A program made the translations under genes and the position numbers. A DNA stretch of 64,000 nt from Motacilla alba alba (lineage: Eukaryota; Chordata; Aves; Passeriformes; Motacillidae), in the NCBI RefSeq assembly GCF_015832195.1, contig NC_052046.1, forward strand, positions 41,178,473-41,242,472, given 5' to 3'. Positions 38,364 to 50,566 of this stretch are shown here, one piece after another. The notes below the pieces were generated by a model, which was given only the letters and a program-made list of their open reading frames with translations, made no database searches and was not told the DNA's origin. Every line of letters begins with the position of its first letter. Position 1 is the stretch's first letter.

Positions 38364-38466
38364 ATCGCTTCTGGGTTTTACAGACCCCTTCTTTGGGAGA
38401 CTCAGTGCCTACTGAGCTGTTCTTCATAATGACCTTTCAACTTAAAATTAAATTATTAAAACATGA
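38360..38466 (+). repeat. Copy B of a ~100-bp direct repeat pair
   Basis: About 90% identical to copy A at 37247-37348. It begins exactly where the right arm of the GC-rich palindrome ends (shared ctagatc). A short attaaatt insertion near 38445 distinguishes it from copy A. Its function and family are unknown. Confidence 0.8.
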
Positions 38467-38994
38467 TTAAAACATCCCCCCACCACATGCTGCTGGTGGG
38501 GACCACATGATCAGCAGCAAGTGGCATGGCAAGTAATTCCCTGATGCAGAGCCTAGACAAAATCAATCTTTCAGCACTGCATAACTCTTTAACAACTTTT
38601 CAATTGATAGAACTTGAAAAAACACCTACAAACACCAATTCTCTGACTCATGAGTCAGAGAAAAGGGAAAAAATGAAGACATGTCAGGAGAACAAGACAG
38701 CAACACTAAGGTCAGTGAAAAGAAGGGAGGGGGAGGAGGTGCTCCAGATGTCAGAGCTGAGATTCTTCTGCAAGCCGTGGTGAGGACTATAATAGAACAA
38801 ACTGTTTCCCTGTAATTCATTAAGTGCATGGAAGGGATGCACAATTCACCCGCAGCCTGTGAGAAAAAGGCCCTCACGCTGGAGCGTGTGGATGCTGAAA
38901 AGCTGTGATCTGGTGACAGGCTTGAACAGAGAGAGAGAACCCTTACTTAGAGAGGTAGAGGAAGAGGAATCTTGCTTCCAAACTATTACAGCTC
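38467..38994. other. Spacer before CR1, nothing recognised
   Basis: About 530 bp with short open frames and no protein similarity. The last part (about 38930-38994) may already belong to a diverged 5' extension of the CR1 copy, because its boundary is indistinct. Confidence 0.5.
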
Positions 38995-39257
38995 ATCCTC
39001 AAAAGACTATACTCCATGAACTAGGTGATGAGGGAGCTGGCAGACAAGTTTGCAAAGCCACTCTCCATCATTTACCAACAGTCCTGGCTCACTGGTGAGG
39101 TTCCAAATAACTGGAAGCTGGCCATTGTGATGCCCAAACACAAAAAGGGTGGGAGGGAGGATCCTGGTAATTATAGGCCAGTTAGCCTGACCTCAGTACC
39201 CAGCAAGGTAATGGAACAGTTTATACTGAGTGTCATCATACAGCACTTACAGGATGG
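38995..39257 (+). mobile_element. CR1 LINE, part 1 (upstream of the inserted LTR)
   Basis: This is the RT finger region of a plus-strand CR1. One frame reads …ELADKFAKPLSIIYQQSW… then REDPGNYRPVSLTSVP and SKVMEQF, a signature of CR1 ORF2. It is cut at 39257 by the insertion of a solo LTR and resumes at 40146. The 5' limit near 38995 is approximate. Confidence 0.85.
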
Positions 39258-40981
39258 TGTAAGACTCTGCCCAAGATTGCTTTCTCATCTGCCTCATGAT
39301 GGTCGTGAAAAGAAAACTGAGACCACTGAAAGAGGATCCTACATCCTGGTTTGGTGGGGGCTTGCCAAGTTCCCAGGACTGGAACTTGAGTTATTGTTCA
39401 CAGGTGTGTTTGTCCACCTCATGCTACACTGTTCCCAGTGAAAAGGACAAGGAGCACCTTGACCTTCCTTCGCCTGCATCGCTCTGTGACAATGGCCTGG
39501 AGTTTTCCACCCCCAAGCCTGGCTGGACTCTCTTCTGGAATTACCCTTTGGTGGTCTTCACAGAAGACCCTTCATGGACTGAGATGGGAGAAACCACTCC
39601 CTCTAAGACTGAGACATAAAACCCCTATATGGTCTCCTCAAGGACTGAAACCTGTAACCTGGGGGGAGGAGGGCAGTGTGTGTGGGGGAGAACAGCTATC
39701 TGCAGGCAGTGAACCAGGAAAACAATGGCTCTCCCCACTGCTGAGATCATAAGACCATTGTATCCTTTCCCCCTCCTTCCCAACTTTCAATAGAAAACTC
39801 TAATAAAAACCCCTCGAGTCAGCTAGTTAACTCGAGATCTCCCCAACGTAAAGGCGACTCCTCAACTGGACATCGACTGGACCTCGAAGAATTGCATCAC
39901 CTCTATGTTGGCAGGTACCTATCCTGCTCTTTCTTTCCTTTCCTTTCCTGCAGGGTTTCTCTCTCTCTCTCTCTCTTTCTCTCTCTGTCTCTTCCCCAAT
40001 CCCCTCCAATGCATTTTGCTGTGATCATTCAATAAAGTACACTGATTTTGATTGTTACTGCAAACCCCTTGCTGTGTTGGTGTTTTGTACCCTGAGATCA
40101 GATAACGAATCATCACAATCTTGTCTGTGAGGGCGGATTGTGACAGATGGCCAGGGTATGAGACCCAGCCAGCACGAGTTTAGGAGGGACAGGTCCCACC
40201 TGACTAACCTGATCTCCTTTTATAATCAGGTGGGTGCAGGAAAGGCTGTGGATGTTGTCTATTTGAACTTCAGCAAGGCCTTTGACACTGTCTCCCACAG
40301 CATACTCCTGGAGAAGCTGGCAGCCCACGGCTTGGACAGGAGCGCTCTTTGCTGCGTTCAGAACTGGCTGGATGGCCAGGCCCAGAGAGTGGTGGAGAAT
40401 GTTGCTGCATCCAGCTGGTGGCTGCTCACCAGTGGTGTCCCTCAGGGGCCAGTTCTGTTCAATACTTTTATTGATGACATGGATGCGGGTATTGAGTCTT
40501 TCACTAGTAAATTTGCAGATGACACTAAGCTGGGAGTGTGTGTCGATATGTTGGAAGGTGGGAGGGCTCTCCAGTGAGACCTGAAACAGTTGGATGGATG
40601 GGCAGAGTCCAATAAGAAGTTTAATTGAAGTTTAATAAGTCCAAGTGCTGAGTCCTGCATTTTGGCCACAATAACCCCCTGCAGTGTTATAGGCTGGGGA
40701 TGGTGTGGCTGGAAAGTGCTCAGGCAGAAAGGGACCTGGGGATACTGGTCCACAGCCGGCTGAACATGAGCCAGCAGTGTGCCTTGGTGGCCAAGAAGGC
40801 CAATGGCATCCTGGCCTGTATTGGGAATAGTGTGGCCAGCAGGCCCAGAGAGGTCATCCTTCGCCTCTACTCAGCACTGGTGAAACCACACCTTGAGTGC
40901 TGTGTCCAGTTCTGGCCCCTCAGTTTGGGAAGGACGTTGAGACACTTGAGCACATCCAGAGGAGGGCAACGAGGCTGGTAA
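39025..40981 (+). pseudogene. CR1 ORF2 reverse transcriptase, split by LTR insertion and frameshifts
   Basis: The RT coding region is in pieces. 39025-39257 carries the finger motifs (EDPGNYRPVSLTSVP). 40140-40577 carries the palm with [38 protein letters not shown] and the catalytic FADDTKLG box. 40700-40981 carries the C-terminal part ([18 protein letters not shown], then VALVAKKA in the family but [15 protein letters not shown] here). The catalytic FADD is intact, so this copy is younger than the two other long CR1 copies here. An 888-bp LTR, a stop after 40577 and frame changes still make it non-functional. Confidence 0.85.
39258..40145 (+). mobile_element. Solo LTR inserted inside CR1 (5-bp target duplication)
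   Basis: The element is 888 bp, begins TGTAAGACTCTGCC and ends GGATTGTGACA, and is flanked by a perfect 5-bp duplication, gatgg, at 39253-39257 and 40146-40150. CR1 sequence continues on both sides. An AATAAA poly(A) signal lies at about 40031-40036 on the plus strand, leaving a short R/U5, which sets the orientation. It contains a CCTTT run (about 39930-39950) and a (CT)n run (about 39957-39986). The 5-bp duplication fits ERVL or ERV1; the exact class is undetermined. No gag or pol sequence is present, so it is a solo LTR. Confidence 0.9.
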
Positions 40982-41389
40982 GGGGCTTGGAACACAAGCC
41001 CCATGAGGAATGACTGAGGGAGCTGGGGTTGTTCAGTCTGGAGAAAAGGAGACTCAGAGGTGACCTTATCACTCTCTAACTCCCTGGAAGGTGGTTGTAT
41101 TCAGGTGGAGGTTGGTCTCTTTGTCCAGGCAGCACTGACAGAACCAGAGGACACAGTCTCAAGCTGTGCCAAGGGAAATATAGGTTGGATATTAGAAAAA
41201 GTTTTTTACGGAAAGAGTGATAAAGTACTGGAATGGTCTGCCCAGGGAGGTGGTGGAGTCACCATCCCTGGATGTGTTTAAAAGAAGATTGGATGTAGCA
41301 CTCAGTGCCATGCTTCATTGAGGTGTTAGAACATGGGTTGGACTTGATGATCTTGAAGGTCTCTTCCAGCCTAGTGATTCTGTGATTCT
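40146..41389 (+). mobile_element. CR1 LINE, part 2 (downstream of the inserted LTR, to 3' end)
   Basis: The CR1 resumes directly after the LTR and runs through the RT palm and thumb into the 3' region. It ends in …ttggacttgatgatcttgaa… and the octamer tail gtgattctgtgattctt near 41389. Together with part 1 it forms one 5'-truncated insertion of about 1.5 kb of CR1 sequence. Confidence 0.92.
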
Positions 41390-43312
41390 TTAAAAGAGCC
41401 TGAGAGCTGAAGTGCAGAAAGGTGGAAATTGCCTTCTCTACAGAAGGCTGGCTATGGGTCAACCGTCACCTGATCAACCTCATCAACATGTTTCGGCTCC
41501 ATGCAGTAACAGCCCGAGACTTCCTTCAGGTGATCCACCACCATCTCCCCCTCAAGCCTGTTTTTACCCACGCTCATACTCTTCATCCCAGCATGTTCCA
41601 GTAGCAGCTTATATTCCTTACTCCTCTCCCCCTCCTCTTCCCCCCTTCCTCCCAGGTGTATTTTTCCAATTGGTTTACATTCCTGAGTACACTTCACTTT
41701 GTTCCTGTGCACAGAAGCAACCAAGCCAAAAGAAAGTTTCTTCGAGAAGCTCTCTTTTTAAGAAGTCTTTTAAATGCTCACTTGCTATCTAAAATAAAAC
41801 TGAAAGTCGGGGTTCCTGGGTGCAGTAACGTTCTTATTTTGTTTCTGCTTTTGTGGCAGCAAGTAAGCTTTGGAATTTTGCAACTTACACAGTCCTAGGT
41901 TATAACTGACAAAATGGGCAAGTCTACTCTTGGCTGCTTGGCATAATATATTATGTTAGAGGCTACATACAAGTGATACACAGATTACATGTTGTACATG
42001 TATACATTTCTCCAAAGCCAGCCTGGAGAACATTACAATAGAAATTATTTTATCAATGCTGCCAGGTTTGGAATACTTTCATATATGAGCACCTTGCTCT
42101 CAACTCTTACAGTTAAAGGCATTACCAGTTGTCTTGGAAGACAGCCAGCATTTTGCACTCCTCATCTGAGAAATGCAAAACTTGTGTTTGCATCTAAAAA
42201 TACCAAATATTGCCAAGATTAACACCTGAAGCCAAGCAGACACCATCATGGAGTGAAATAGGGAGAATTTTTGGGGGAAAAAAAAGAAGAAAATATTCCC
42301 AATTGCAGGGAGAAATACAGAAATGTCAAAAATCAAAGTATTTTAAATGAAAGAAGTACTTGAAACATAGATATTAGAGACGGAGAAAATTACATTGTTT
42401 CCCCATGGAAATATCTTTTTATTATTGCTTCTAAGATCATCTCAAAGCAGTAATTTTTTTTGTCTGGAAAAGGAAATGAGAAAAAATTAAAACTCCATCA
42501 TTCTTTTGCAAGTCTTGTTTTTAAGGCTCCCTGCACTGTCAGGCCTAAACACATTCAGTTTCAATGGCATGACATTATGAAAAAGCTTAAGACTTTTAAA
42601 AACTAAAATCCAAAATCTTCTGAACAGAACGTTAGTTTTTTCACAGGAAGACCAGATTAAACCAAGAAACTAATATAAACCTAAGGAAATAGTTTTCTCC
42701 ACTGAAGCTGGCAAGTCTGAAATCTGGCAGTACCACTCTGAAACTTTGCATCTAAGTACTATTCCCAGCAGTGTCCCAGCACTCTTTTATGCTACTTGAG
42801 ACATCTTTACTTCCATATATGTCAGTACTGCAAATGCAAAAGGTATAAAATAGCTTTTTGCTATTCCTCATATAATTCATACATGTATGCAGGTCCATTT
42901 TTGCTCCAGATGGAAGCATTTTTCCCATACTCACTTGCAAAAACTGTAGAGATTTGCTGAAATCTCCTCTACTAGCTTTAGTATTGAACAGACATCCTTC
43001 AGTATTAAATTTTAAATAAAGAAATTTACAATGCAATACACCTTGAAATCATCAGCTCAGTAGAAATAATAATAATGAGAAGAAAGCACCTCTCCATCAG
43101 TAAAGGGCAATTCCTTGAAGCTTGAGGCAGTTAATTTAAAATACTGCCAGTTACACCTCTTGCCTTACCAGGAGTCCTACGATTCCCCTAGGCTGCCACT
43201 GTGCTCCCCCATGGCAGACTGTCTCTTTCAGAAAATCTAGGTTTGACTCATAAAAATCAAGACTTCTCCAAAGTCTGAAACTGCTTTTTCCCTGTTGTGG
43301 TAGATGAGACCA

Positions 43313-43313
<1 letters not shown>
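41390..43313. other. Non-coding sequence, no gene recognised
   Basis: Short open frames (up to 126 codons at 41412-41792) show no known protein. A pyrimidine-rich tract of cctcc/ccttcc words lies at about 41617-41656. The remainder is AT-rich unique sequence. Confidence 0.55.

Positions 43314-43364
<51 letters not shown>
43314..43364. repeat. (GT)n / (CA)n microsatellite, about 25 units
   Basis: An uninterrupted TG dinucleotide run of about 51 bases. Its length and purity make it a likely highly polymorphic locus. On the opposite strand it translates as a Thr-His repeat, which is an artefact. Confidence 0.98.
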
Positions 43365-43365
<1 letters not shown>

Positions 43366-44959
43366 CGTGCAATTCAACTACCTAGTCTTTGGACTTAGAT
43401 ATTTAAATAGAAACTTCTGGTGGTTTGCATTTCCAGCCACCATATATATAAGAAAAAAGGCCAGTTCTCACACCAAGAGACAGGTAATCAGAGGAGACAA
43501 AGGAATCCACTTCAGAAGGAAAAGAAATTTCTCCAACAAATATTAAATGAATGGAGTCCTTCTAACAGAAGAGGAAGCTCTTCCTTTAAGCCATACCCTT
43601 ACTGGTTCATAGAAACCTCTCCAAGAATCAATTTTACACAGTTGATGTTTTAGTCTCTTAGATTAACACACTATTTTCCTTCCCATTCCCTGACATTTCA
43701 TCTCACAGCAATCTTCAAGAGATACTGTCCCTGGTCACCAACTGGGAAAGAGCCAGGAGCTGTCATAATCCTGGATATGCATCTAGCTGTGGCCACAGAC
43801 AGGCAAACATCTTCCAGTTTTTCGTGCTGCCAACTAGAAATAATATCTGCAACATATAAGTGATATAAGGCTTATCTGAGCCACTGAGCTCCACATCTTG
43901 TGTTGAAGATTGCAGACACTTCACATGGTGCTCTTCACAGTGCAGTCTCACAGCTATCTTTCCATTTCAGACTGCTATATTCCTGCTCTGAAAGAGCATT
44001 ACTAGTCTGTCAGTATCCCATTCTGTCATTATGTTGAAAACTGTTTTGTTTAAGTTGGATCATGCCAAGGGCTTTCTGAGAAAACCCAACAGCTTTTGCA
44101 TTTAAATTATCTACTTTTTAATGTTCAGGCTTCTTCTATTCTGTTTCCTTTGTTTGTGTTCAAATATTCTTCTAGTACTTTGTTTTTCAAATGGACCCAG
44201 TACGAAGAATTTAAGAGAGGCAGATGGAAATACCTTCACAAAATTACCAAGAAATGTAGTAATACTGTGAATGAGTTCCAGGAATTACTGAAAGTAATAC
44301 TTGGTATTAATTGCTTAGTAATACAGTGCTTGAGGTTTCCTGTCACTAGTTCAGTATGCCAAATCTTAAAAAAATTAATTTCAGTTTCACATGCTTGCAA
44401 AAGCCTGTTTCTACCTGATCGTTTTGCAAAAAAGAACTGACCTAGTATTCAAGAAGATTGGAGGGCTTTCCTTAATTCACTTGGTGACCAAACTTTGTAA
44501 GAATCAACCATGAGAGTAAGAACAACAAGGATAACACAGAATTAAAATGCAATAGGCATCATCCTTCCATGATATCAGACAAATAATTCTATTGCTATTG
44601 CCCAATAACTCAAGCATAGCATTTCATGTTCATTTCAACTTGCAGCCGCTAGTTCATGTTGGATAGACAGCTCCTCAACCCCGTAAGATGTGTTTCTCCA
44701 CATCCCCCCTAACTCTGAGGCCTTCTGCTGAAACCACAGTATGGCTTTCAGGAGAATAGGGAATGTGCTGCCTTCCTCAGCAGGAACACACACTCCTGTT
44801 CCTGATGGAAGCACAGCAGAGCATCTGAAGACACCCTGCCTACATGACTGAGAACCAGACTCATGCAGTCCACCAGGAACTTGGGAAGACTCCAGCTAAC
44901 CCCTGTCCTGAACAGACTCAGCCATGGGGTCAGACTAGGTATCTCAGGGCTTTTTATAC
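43365..44959. other. AT-rich non-coding sequence, nothing recognised
   Basis: About 1.6 kb without recognisable TE ends or protein similarity. A 114-codon open frame (44096-44440) lies in AT-rich DNA and has no family resemblance. Confidence 0.55.
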
Positions 44960-45150
44960 TATTGGGCTGACAAAACTCCACGGATGGTGATGGCACTGCC
45001 TCTCTTGGCCCCTCCTGCATTGTTGGGCTGTCTTCATGGGGAAAAGTATTTTCCTTCTCATCAGACTGAGCATCTCCTATTGCACTTTATGGCCATTGCC
45101 TTTCACTCTCCTGCTCTATGTTGCTCTGAGGAGCAGCTTCTCAGTAACTT
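44960..45150 (-). mobile_element. Possible ancient CR1 fragment (minus strand)
   Basis: The order of words such as ggatggtgatggcactgcct, then ggccattgcctttc and ctctgaggagcagcttctc, resembles the complement of the CR1 3' region found at 21396-21838, but it is strongly diverged. Boundaries are approximate and a chance resemblance cannot be excluded. Confidence 0.4.
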
Positions 45151-45384
45151 CCTCACTGATATTGTCAGAAAGGCACAGTAAGAACGGGGCTGCTCCATGG
45201 TGCACACAGTGTGCCCCCAACACTGGCAGTGCCCACAGTGGTGTCAGGCTTTTGACCGGGACCAGTAACACCTGTGCTGACAACAAGATGAAGTAACAAG
45301 TCATTTCTGGGCTCCTTGAACGGAGCTGCAAATCACAGGAGATGGAACTGAGTGCACATGGTGTAGCTCAAGCCAGAACAGCAC

Positions 45385-45450
45385 CTTGGACTTTTTGGTT
45401 GGACCAGAGACCTCCAAAGTTCCTTCCAACTGCCACAATTTATTACAGAT
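45385..45450 (+). mobile_element. Possible CR1 3'-terminal remnant (plus strand)
   Basis: The segment ggttggaccagagacctcc followed by aaagttccttccaactg resembles the CR1 3' terminal sequence (…gttggactagatgacc…ccttccaac…). It lacks the octamer tail. It is short and diverged, so it is only tentatively assigned. Confidence 0.4.
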
Positions 45451-48400
45451 TATTTCAGACCACATGATAGAGAAGTACTGAAAAGTAAATCATTTATACA
45501 CTGGATGATTGTAGCTTGGGGGGCAGAGAATGAACTCTGAAGCTTATTTTATAAGAGAAGGTGCACAGTGAACAGAATCAAAAGAGCAGACTGTGTGTGA
45601 TTAGTTCCCTTGTGAAGTTTCTAATGTAGTCTACTTGCAGACCCAAACTCTGTGACACGGGATTTCTTAGTAGGTTCCTCAAATGTTTTCAGAAACAGCT
45701 TCCAGTATGTTCAGCGTAACAGAAAAATTGTTGTTACTGTTATTCACAGTGTCCATCTCAGCTTCTCTCTTCTCCAACAAGCCTAATATTCATGACTGTT
45801 CCAAGCTTGGGAGAAATAGTAATTTTTGCCAAAGGAAGGCAATCTTGTCAAGGAAGCAGATACCATTGGTATCCTTATCCAGGGAACTATCTGCAAATCC
45901 TCAGTTTAGTCCAAACCGAGAGTTTGTGAAGTCCCAGATGAAAAGCTTTTTTAGAGAACAAAAGCCGGGGTACTGAGCAAAAGGAGAAAACAAGGCAGCA
46001 GCCTTTACACATTTACAACAAAACAGTGAGCAGAGTATATATTCCCCTGGATCAATTTTTTCTGTCCCAGGGGGCAAACACCTAACACCAACAAACCTCC
46101 CTGCTTCATGTGCTGCCACTCAGGCTTGTCTGGTCGCAGAAATGGCCCAATGTCTCAAACTCAGACAGACCTGGTACTTCTGGGAAATTACATGCACTAG
46201 TCATAGCATATTTCCTTGGAGTGAGACAAGTCAGGTGATGTACTCTTCCTTGAAGACCTCTATTTTAAAGGACTAATATTTTTAATGCTGTTAAAATTCA
46301 TGTCTTTATACCAGCCCAGCACTCTGATGTAATTTTCCACCCATCTACATGAGTAATGTCAACACTGACACAAAGTTGTGTGGCCACCAGCCCTGAGTCA
46401 GCACCCTACAGCCTTTCAAGGACATTTTACAATTCAGGTCTTCTGGGAGGAAGGCAAGCATGCTAGTACCCTCTCAACAAAGGCAGAAGAAACAAGATAA
46501 AACAGTGAGAAGTAGTGTAAAGGAGAGACCAGAACCAGAAATGCTCCAATTCTACTACTCTGGGGTAAAATTGTGCGTACTGGAGAAATCCAAAAACACG
46601 GATAGCAGCCCATTGCTCAGACAATATGGCTTCTGGAGACAGGAGGTTGGGACAGCTTTTTTTTTTTACAGTCCCGAGGAACAGGCAGCAGGTGGGAGCT
46701 TTGAGAGTTTTTTGAAATTGGCAGAGATGTGGATGTGATTGGCATGCATGTAAAAATGGAGTATGTGTAAAACGGAAAGTATAGCCTTACTGCCCTCATT
46801 GTGTATGCTCCCACCACAGATTCCAGCTCCCACTTCTCATGTCCTCCCTTCCCACCTGTATCTCTTCTCTTCTGCCCAAACATGAAATGATGTCTGTGTT
46901 TGCATAGCTCGTGAAATAAGGTGGTGGAAACCCACAATTTCTCCCAGGACTGACCTCGTGCCAGGGAGGCTGGGCACACCAACCCTTGTATGACAAACAC
47001 ATCACCAGGAATAACAGCCTGATGGATGATAAAGTGGTTCAGCTGAGAAGCAATAATTTTTCTTTAGAGTTGTCTACCAGGAACAGTGTGGACATTGAAC
47101 TGTCCTGTGCTTAGAAAGAGCATCTACATAAAGAACTTCCTGAGGAAGGGGTAATCGCACTGCAGGTTTGTCCCACATTGACAGTGCTGTGTGTGGGGCA
47201 CAGGTCAGAAAGAGAGAGGAATAACTGCATTGTAAAAGAGAATGTCTGGTCATCTGTTTTGGTCTTTACAGTGAGTGATAGCTTCACTGAAACATGGATG
47301 ACTAAAACAGGCCATGAGTTCTCCCATTCAATGTTTTAAAGAGCAAATCCCTTTAAATCTATCCACCTCTGCAACTTCCTATTTCAAACTTTGTTGTGCA
47401 AATACACACAGCAAGATATATATGAAATACACATACATTTTTATGGGTTTTTAAAGTATCTTTTATCAGGCAAAAAAGTTTTAATTTTGCAAAGATCACT
47501 AGAAGCTTCTTAACTCTGAAAATTGAAACAAATGTGTAAACTGATTCAGTGGTAGACATACTCAGAAAGCAAACAAATGAGAAACGTTTCATCTGGATTT
47601 CTCCCAGAACAAAGACAAATGAAAAGACTACCTCATTGTTTATTCTCAGAAGAGTCTTCTCATCAGGTAACACAAGCCAACACTGAATGTTTACAGTACC
47701 CATGAGTCCTTGCTTCTTTTGCCATTAAACTCTTAAGCTTTATTCAAGTCATTTAGGGAAGAATATTTTAGGGAAAAAATAAAGAGGTGCATTTCCTCCT
47801 TTCTGATACTCTATAGTCAGCAAAGGTTTTGGACCCAAATTTCTAAAACAGGGCTAACAAAAATCAGTTTAGCTAAAATGAACCCAGACTTCAGGAACTC
47901 CACATAAGACTCAGAAGCAGCATATGCATGAAGAAAGAGAAAGGTAACTCTACTCTGAATATGGTAGACATATTCAATCCCACATATTCAGGAACATTAC
48001 AAGAATTCCCTCACACAGTCTTACTACACATTTGCTGTGGCACTGGAGAAGTGATAAAGCTGTATCTTTATAGGAGGAATGCAAACTGTGGGCGTTTGCC
48101 TCAGGAAAAAACCACAGCTTAAATAAAAATGTTAGTCAGTATTTACTACTGAAATGCTAATTTCACAGCAGCAAGGAGAGCAGAAAAATAGAGATGTGAA
48201 CCAATGTTTTCCAGTTTTTCACCCTTTTCCTGGAGCAGCAAAATATGGCACAGTATAAGAAGTGAGAGTAAGAGCACAGGTTGAGACAGCATCAAGATTC
48301 TCCATATCTTGAACAAAGCAGAGAACATTCAAAAAGAGATATTTAAGGAAGACAAATACCTATTTCAAGATTCAGTTAAAATCAGGTGAAGTAAGAAGAA

Positions 48401-49734
48401 GAGTTGAACGGTGTTTTTCCACACTTCTGGTCAATACTTGGACAGAGAAGGAAGAGAGGTGGAACCTAAAAGGCACACCTAACCCTGCTTCTTTATCTAA
48501 CTTCAGGAGAGAAATCTGTGGCTGTGAACTGTGAAGACATACACTTTTCCAGTTGTTTAGAGTTTTCCAGCTTTTAGAGTCTTCTGAAACTTTCTACTCT
48601 GCAGATATTTCCTAGAGGTGCCTCACCAGGTCACTGGCTTTGGTGAATTGCCTATCTGGCACCTGACCATGTGAAGTCTTCATCGGGGGTTTAGGCGACT
48701 CTGGGATCCAGTAATGACTGAGCATTACTCTAACACCACTGGTCCAGCAATGACTGGTGATGACTAGGCTTTCTTCTGTAAAACAATTGATTTTTCTTTT
48801 GTAAACATAGGAAGAAGATCTGAAAGGATGCAGTCTTACCAGTCTCAGCTGCCCTTTCTCTGATGGTATTTCAAGCTTACCAGAGCATTGAGGTGAACTT
48901 GCTCAGACATTTTTCTTCCAATTAGCTCACCATTAGACTACCCTTTAGAACTTTATGGATGTATCCTGCTCCCTTCAGGACTTCTGCTGCAAGGTTCCGT
49001 GCTCATTCCTCTGGGTCTAGACAGGTATCAGGGCATCCCTCAGTGTCTGGGCCCTTGAGCACATTGAGTTGCTTTTGAAGCCAGGAATATTCCTCTTTCC
49101 TTTCCAGAGGTGTCCATCCAACACAATACTTATAAATGAGGTTAGCACAGCAGCTGAAAGTGAAAAATAATAAATTGACTCTATTCAACAGGCCATCAGG
49201 TTCACAACAGGAAATGATTTACAGAAATTTCCCCTACACAGTTCTAAAAGCAGCAATGCTGGGTTTGGCAAGTCAGATATATTTTACATGGTTGACCTGC
49301 TTCTGTATCTGTTTCTTTAATTTTAGTATCTATCTTGTATCAGCTTCTATTTTTTTTCAGGTGCACATCTTAGTCATTTTACCCCTGAGGCAAATTATGA
49401 CTGCATTAACATGTGTGCAACCAAAAAATCAAGTTAGATAACATTGAAAATAAAACCCTGATAGAGGAAAGACCTTCTGCCTTGAACACATGTAAAATGC
49501 AACTGTCACCATTTTGCTCCTAAAATGTAAAAGAAAATTTTTGGACTTGGGTCTATTCCCAGGTAATTTGTAGCACTGTTTCAAGTTCTGCATCCTGTTG
49601 CTCCAATTCAAGACTTCATCAAATTTTTAAATGAGTGTTAGTAAGAGAATTAGACACGAGACCAGACATGAGAACCAGACAGAACTTACAGCTGTAGGAC
49701 CCCCTAAGTAAGGAAGGTCATCAGCCTAATGGAG
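45451..49734. other. Non-coding sequence, no gene recognised
   Basis: No TE end, RNA gene or known protein was recognised in these 4.3 kb. The longest open frames are 127 codons (46617-47000, minus) and 114 codons (47359-47703, minus) and neither is familiar. A T run occurs at about 46657-46668. Confidence 0.55.
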
Positions 49735-50211
49735 CCAGTCCAGAGGACACCACCAAGTTATCAGAGAAATGGAGTGCCTCTCTGACTAGAAAAGGCTGAA
49801 AAAACTGAGACAGCTCAGCCTGGAGAGGAGAAGGTTCCAGGGAGGCCTTATAACACCTTCCAGTAAATAAAGAGGGCTACAGGAGAATCTGAAGAGGGAC
49901 TATTTTACAAGGGCATGTGGTGACAGGACAAGGAGGAATGGCTTTAAACTAAAAGAGAGTTTAGATTAGCTATTGGGAAGAAATTCTTTACTGTGAAAGT
50001 GGTGAGATACTGGCACAGGTATCTACAGAGAAATTGTAGATCCCTCCTCCCTGGAAGTGTTCAAGGCCAGTTTTGATGCAGTTTTGAGCAACCTGGTCTA
50101 GTGGAAGGCGTCTCTTCCTCTGACTGGAGAAGAAATTACAAAGTCTTAAAAGTCTCAAAGTCTTAAAAGTCTCTTCCAACCCAAACCATTCTATGCTTCT
50201 GTGATTCCATG
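49735..50211 (+). mobile_element. CR1 LINE 3' fragment (plus strand)
   Basis: The fragment follows the CR1 3' region: cagctcagcctggagaggag, then gaagaaattctttactgtg, ccctggaagtgttcaaggcc, and the terminal ctcttccaacccaaaccatt with ctatgcttctgtgattcc. It ends near 50211. Near 50140-50176 a 17-bp unit, caaagtcttaaaagtct, is tandemly repeated just before the terminal block, an insertion not seen in the other CR1 copies here. Confidence 0.9.
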
Positions 50212-50561
50212 AAACCTTGATTTGTCTCAGATTTACATGGCTATGCCTCAACATATGCCTCAAAATTTTTGGATCTCAGCTCTGTCTTCTAGCCAATATG
50301 AGTGAGAGAAGCTCAGCATGTGACATGCTAATTGTTTCAGGTATGATAACAGATGGCAATGAAGCTGGGATACCAGATAAGAAGGAGAAGGAATTCATGG
50401 TGCTGTAAAATTCTGTAGAGATAAAAAAGGGTGACAGGTACATCTTTATAGCAGCTGAAGAGGAAAAGCAATATTTGCTCTTCACACAGGTACATACTAA
50501 TCCATGGTAGCTTCTGCTGAGATGTATTTGGTTGCTGAAACTCTCCAGTAGCATCACCTGA
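50212..50561. other. Spacer between CR1 and LTR, nothing recognised
   Basis: About 350 bp of non-repetitive sequence with only short open frames. It ends in the target duplication of the next LTR. Confidence 0.6.
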
Positions 50562-50566
50562 CAGGT

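Noticed and set aside
37247..38466. The ~100-bp direct repeats as a pair of LTRs of a small retroelement
   Set aside because: They lack TG…CA termini and no flanking target duplication was found.
41412..41792. 126-codon proline/serine-rich open frame
   Set aside because: It follows from the pyrimidine-rich composition and shows no protein similarity.
43151..43372. Minus-strand open frame with a Thr-His repeat
   Set aside because: It is the (CA)n microsatellite read as protein.
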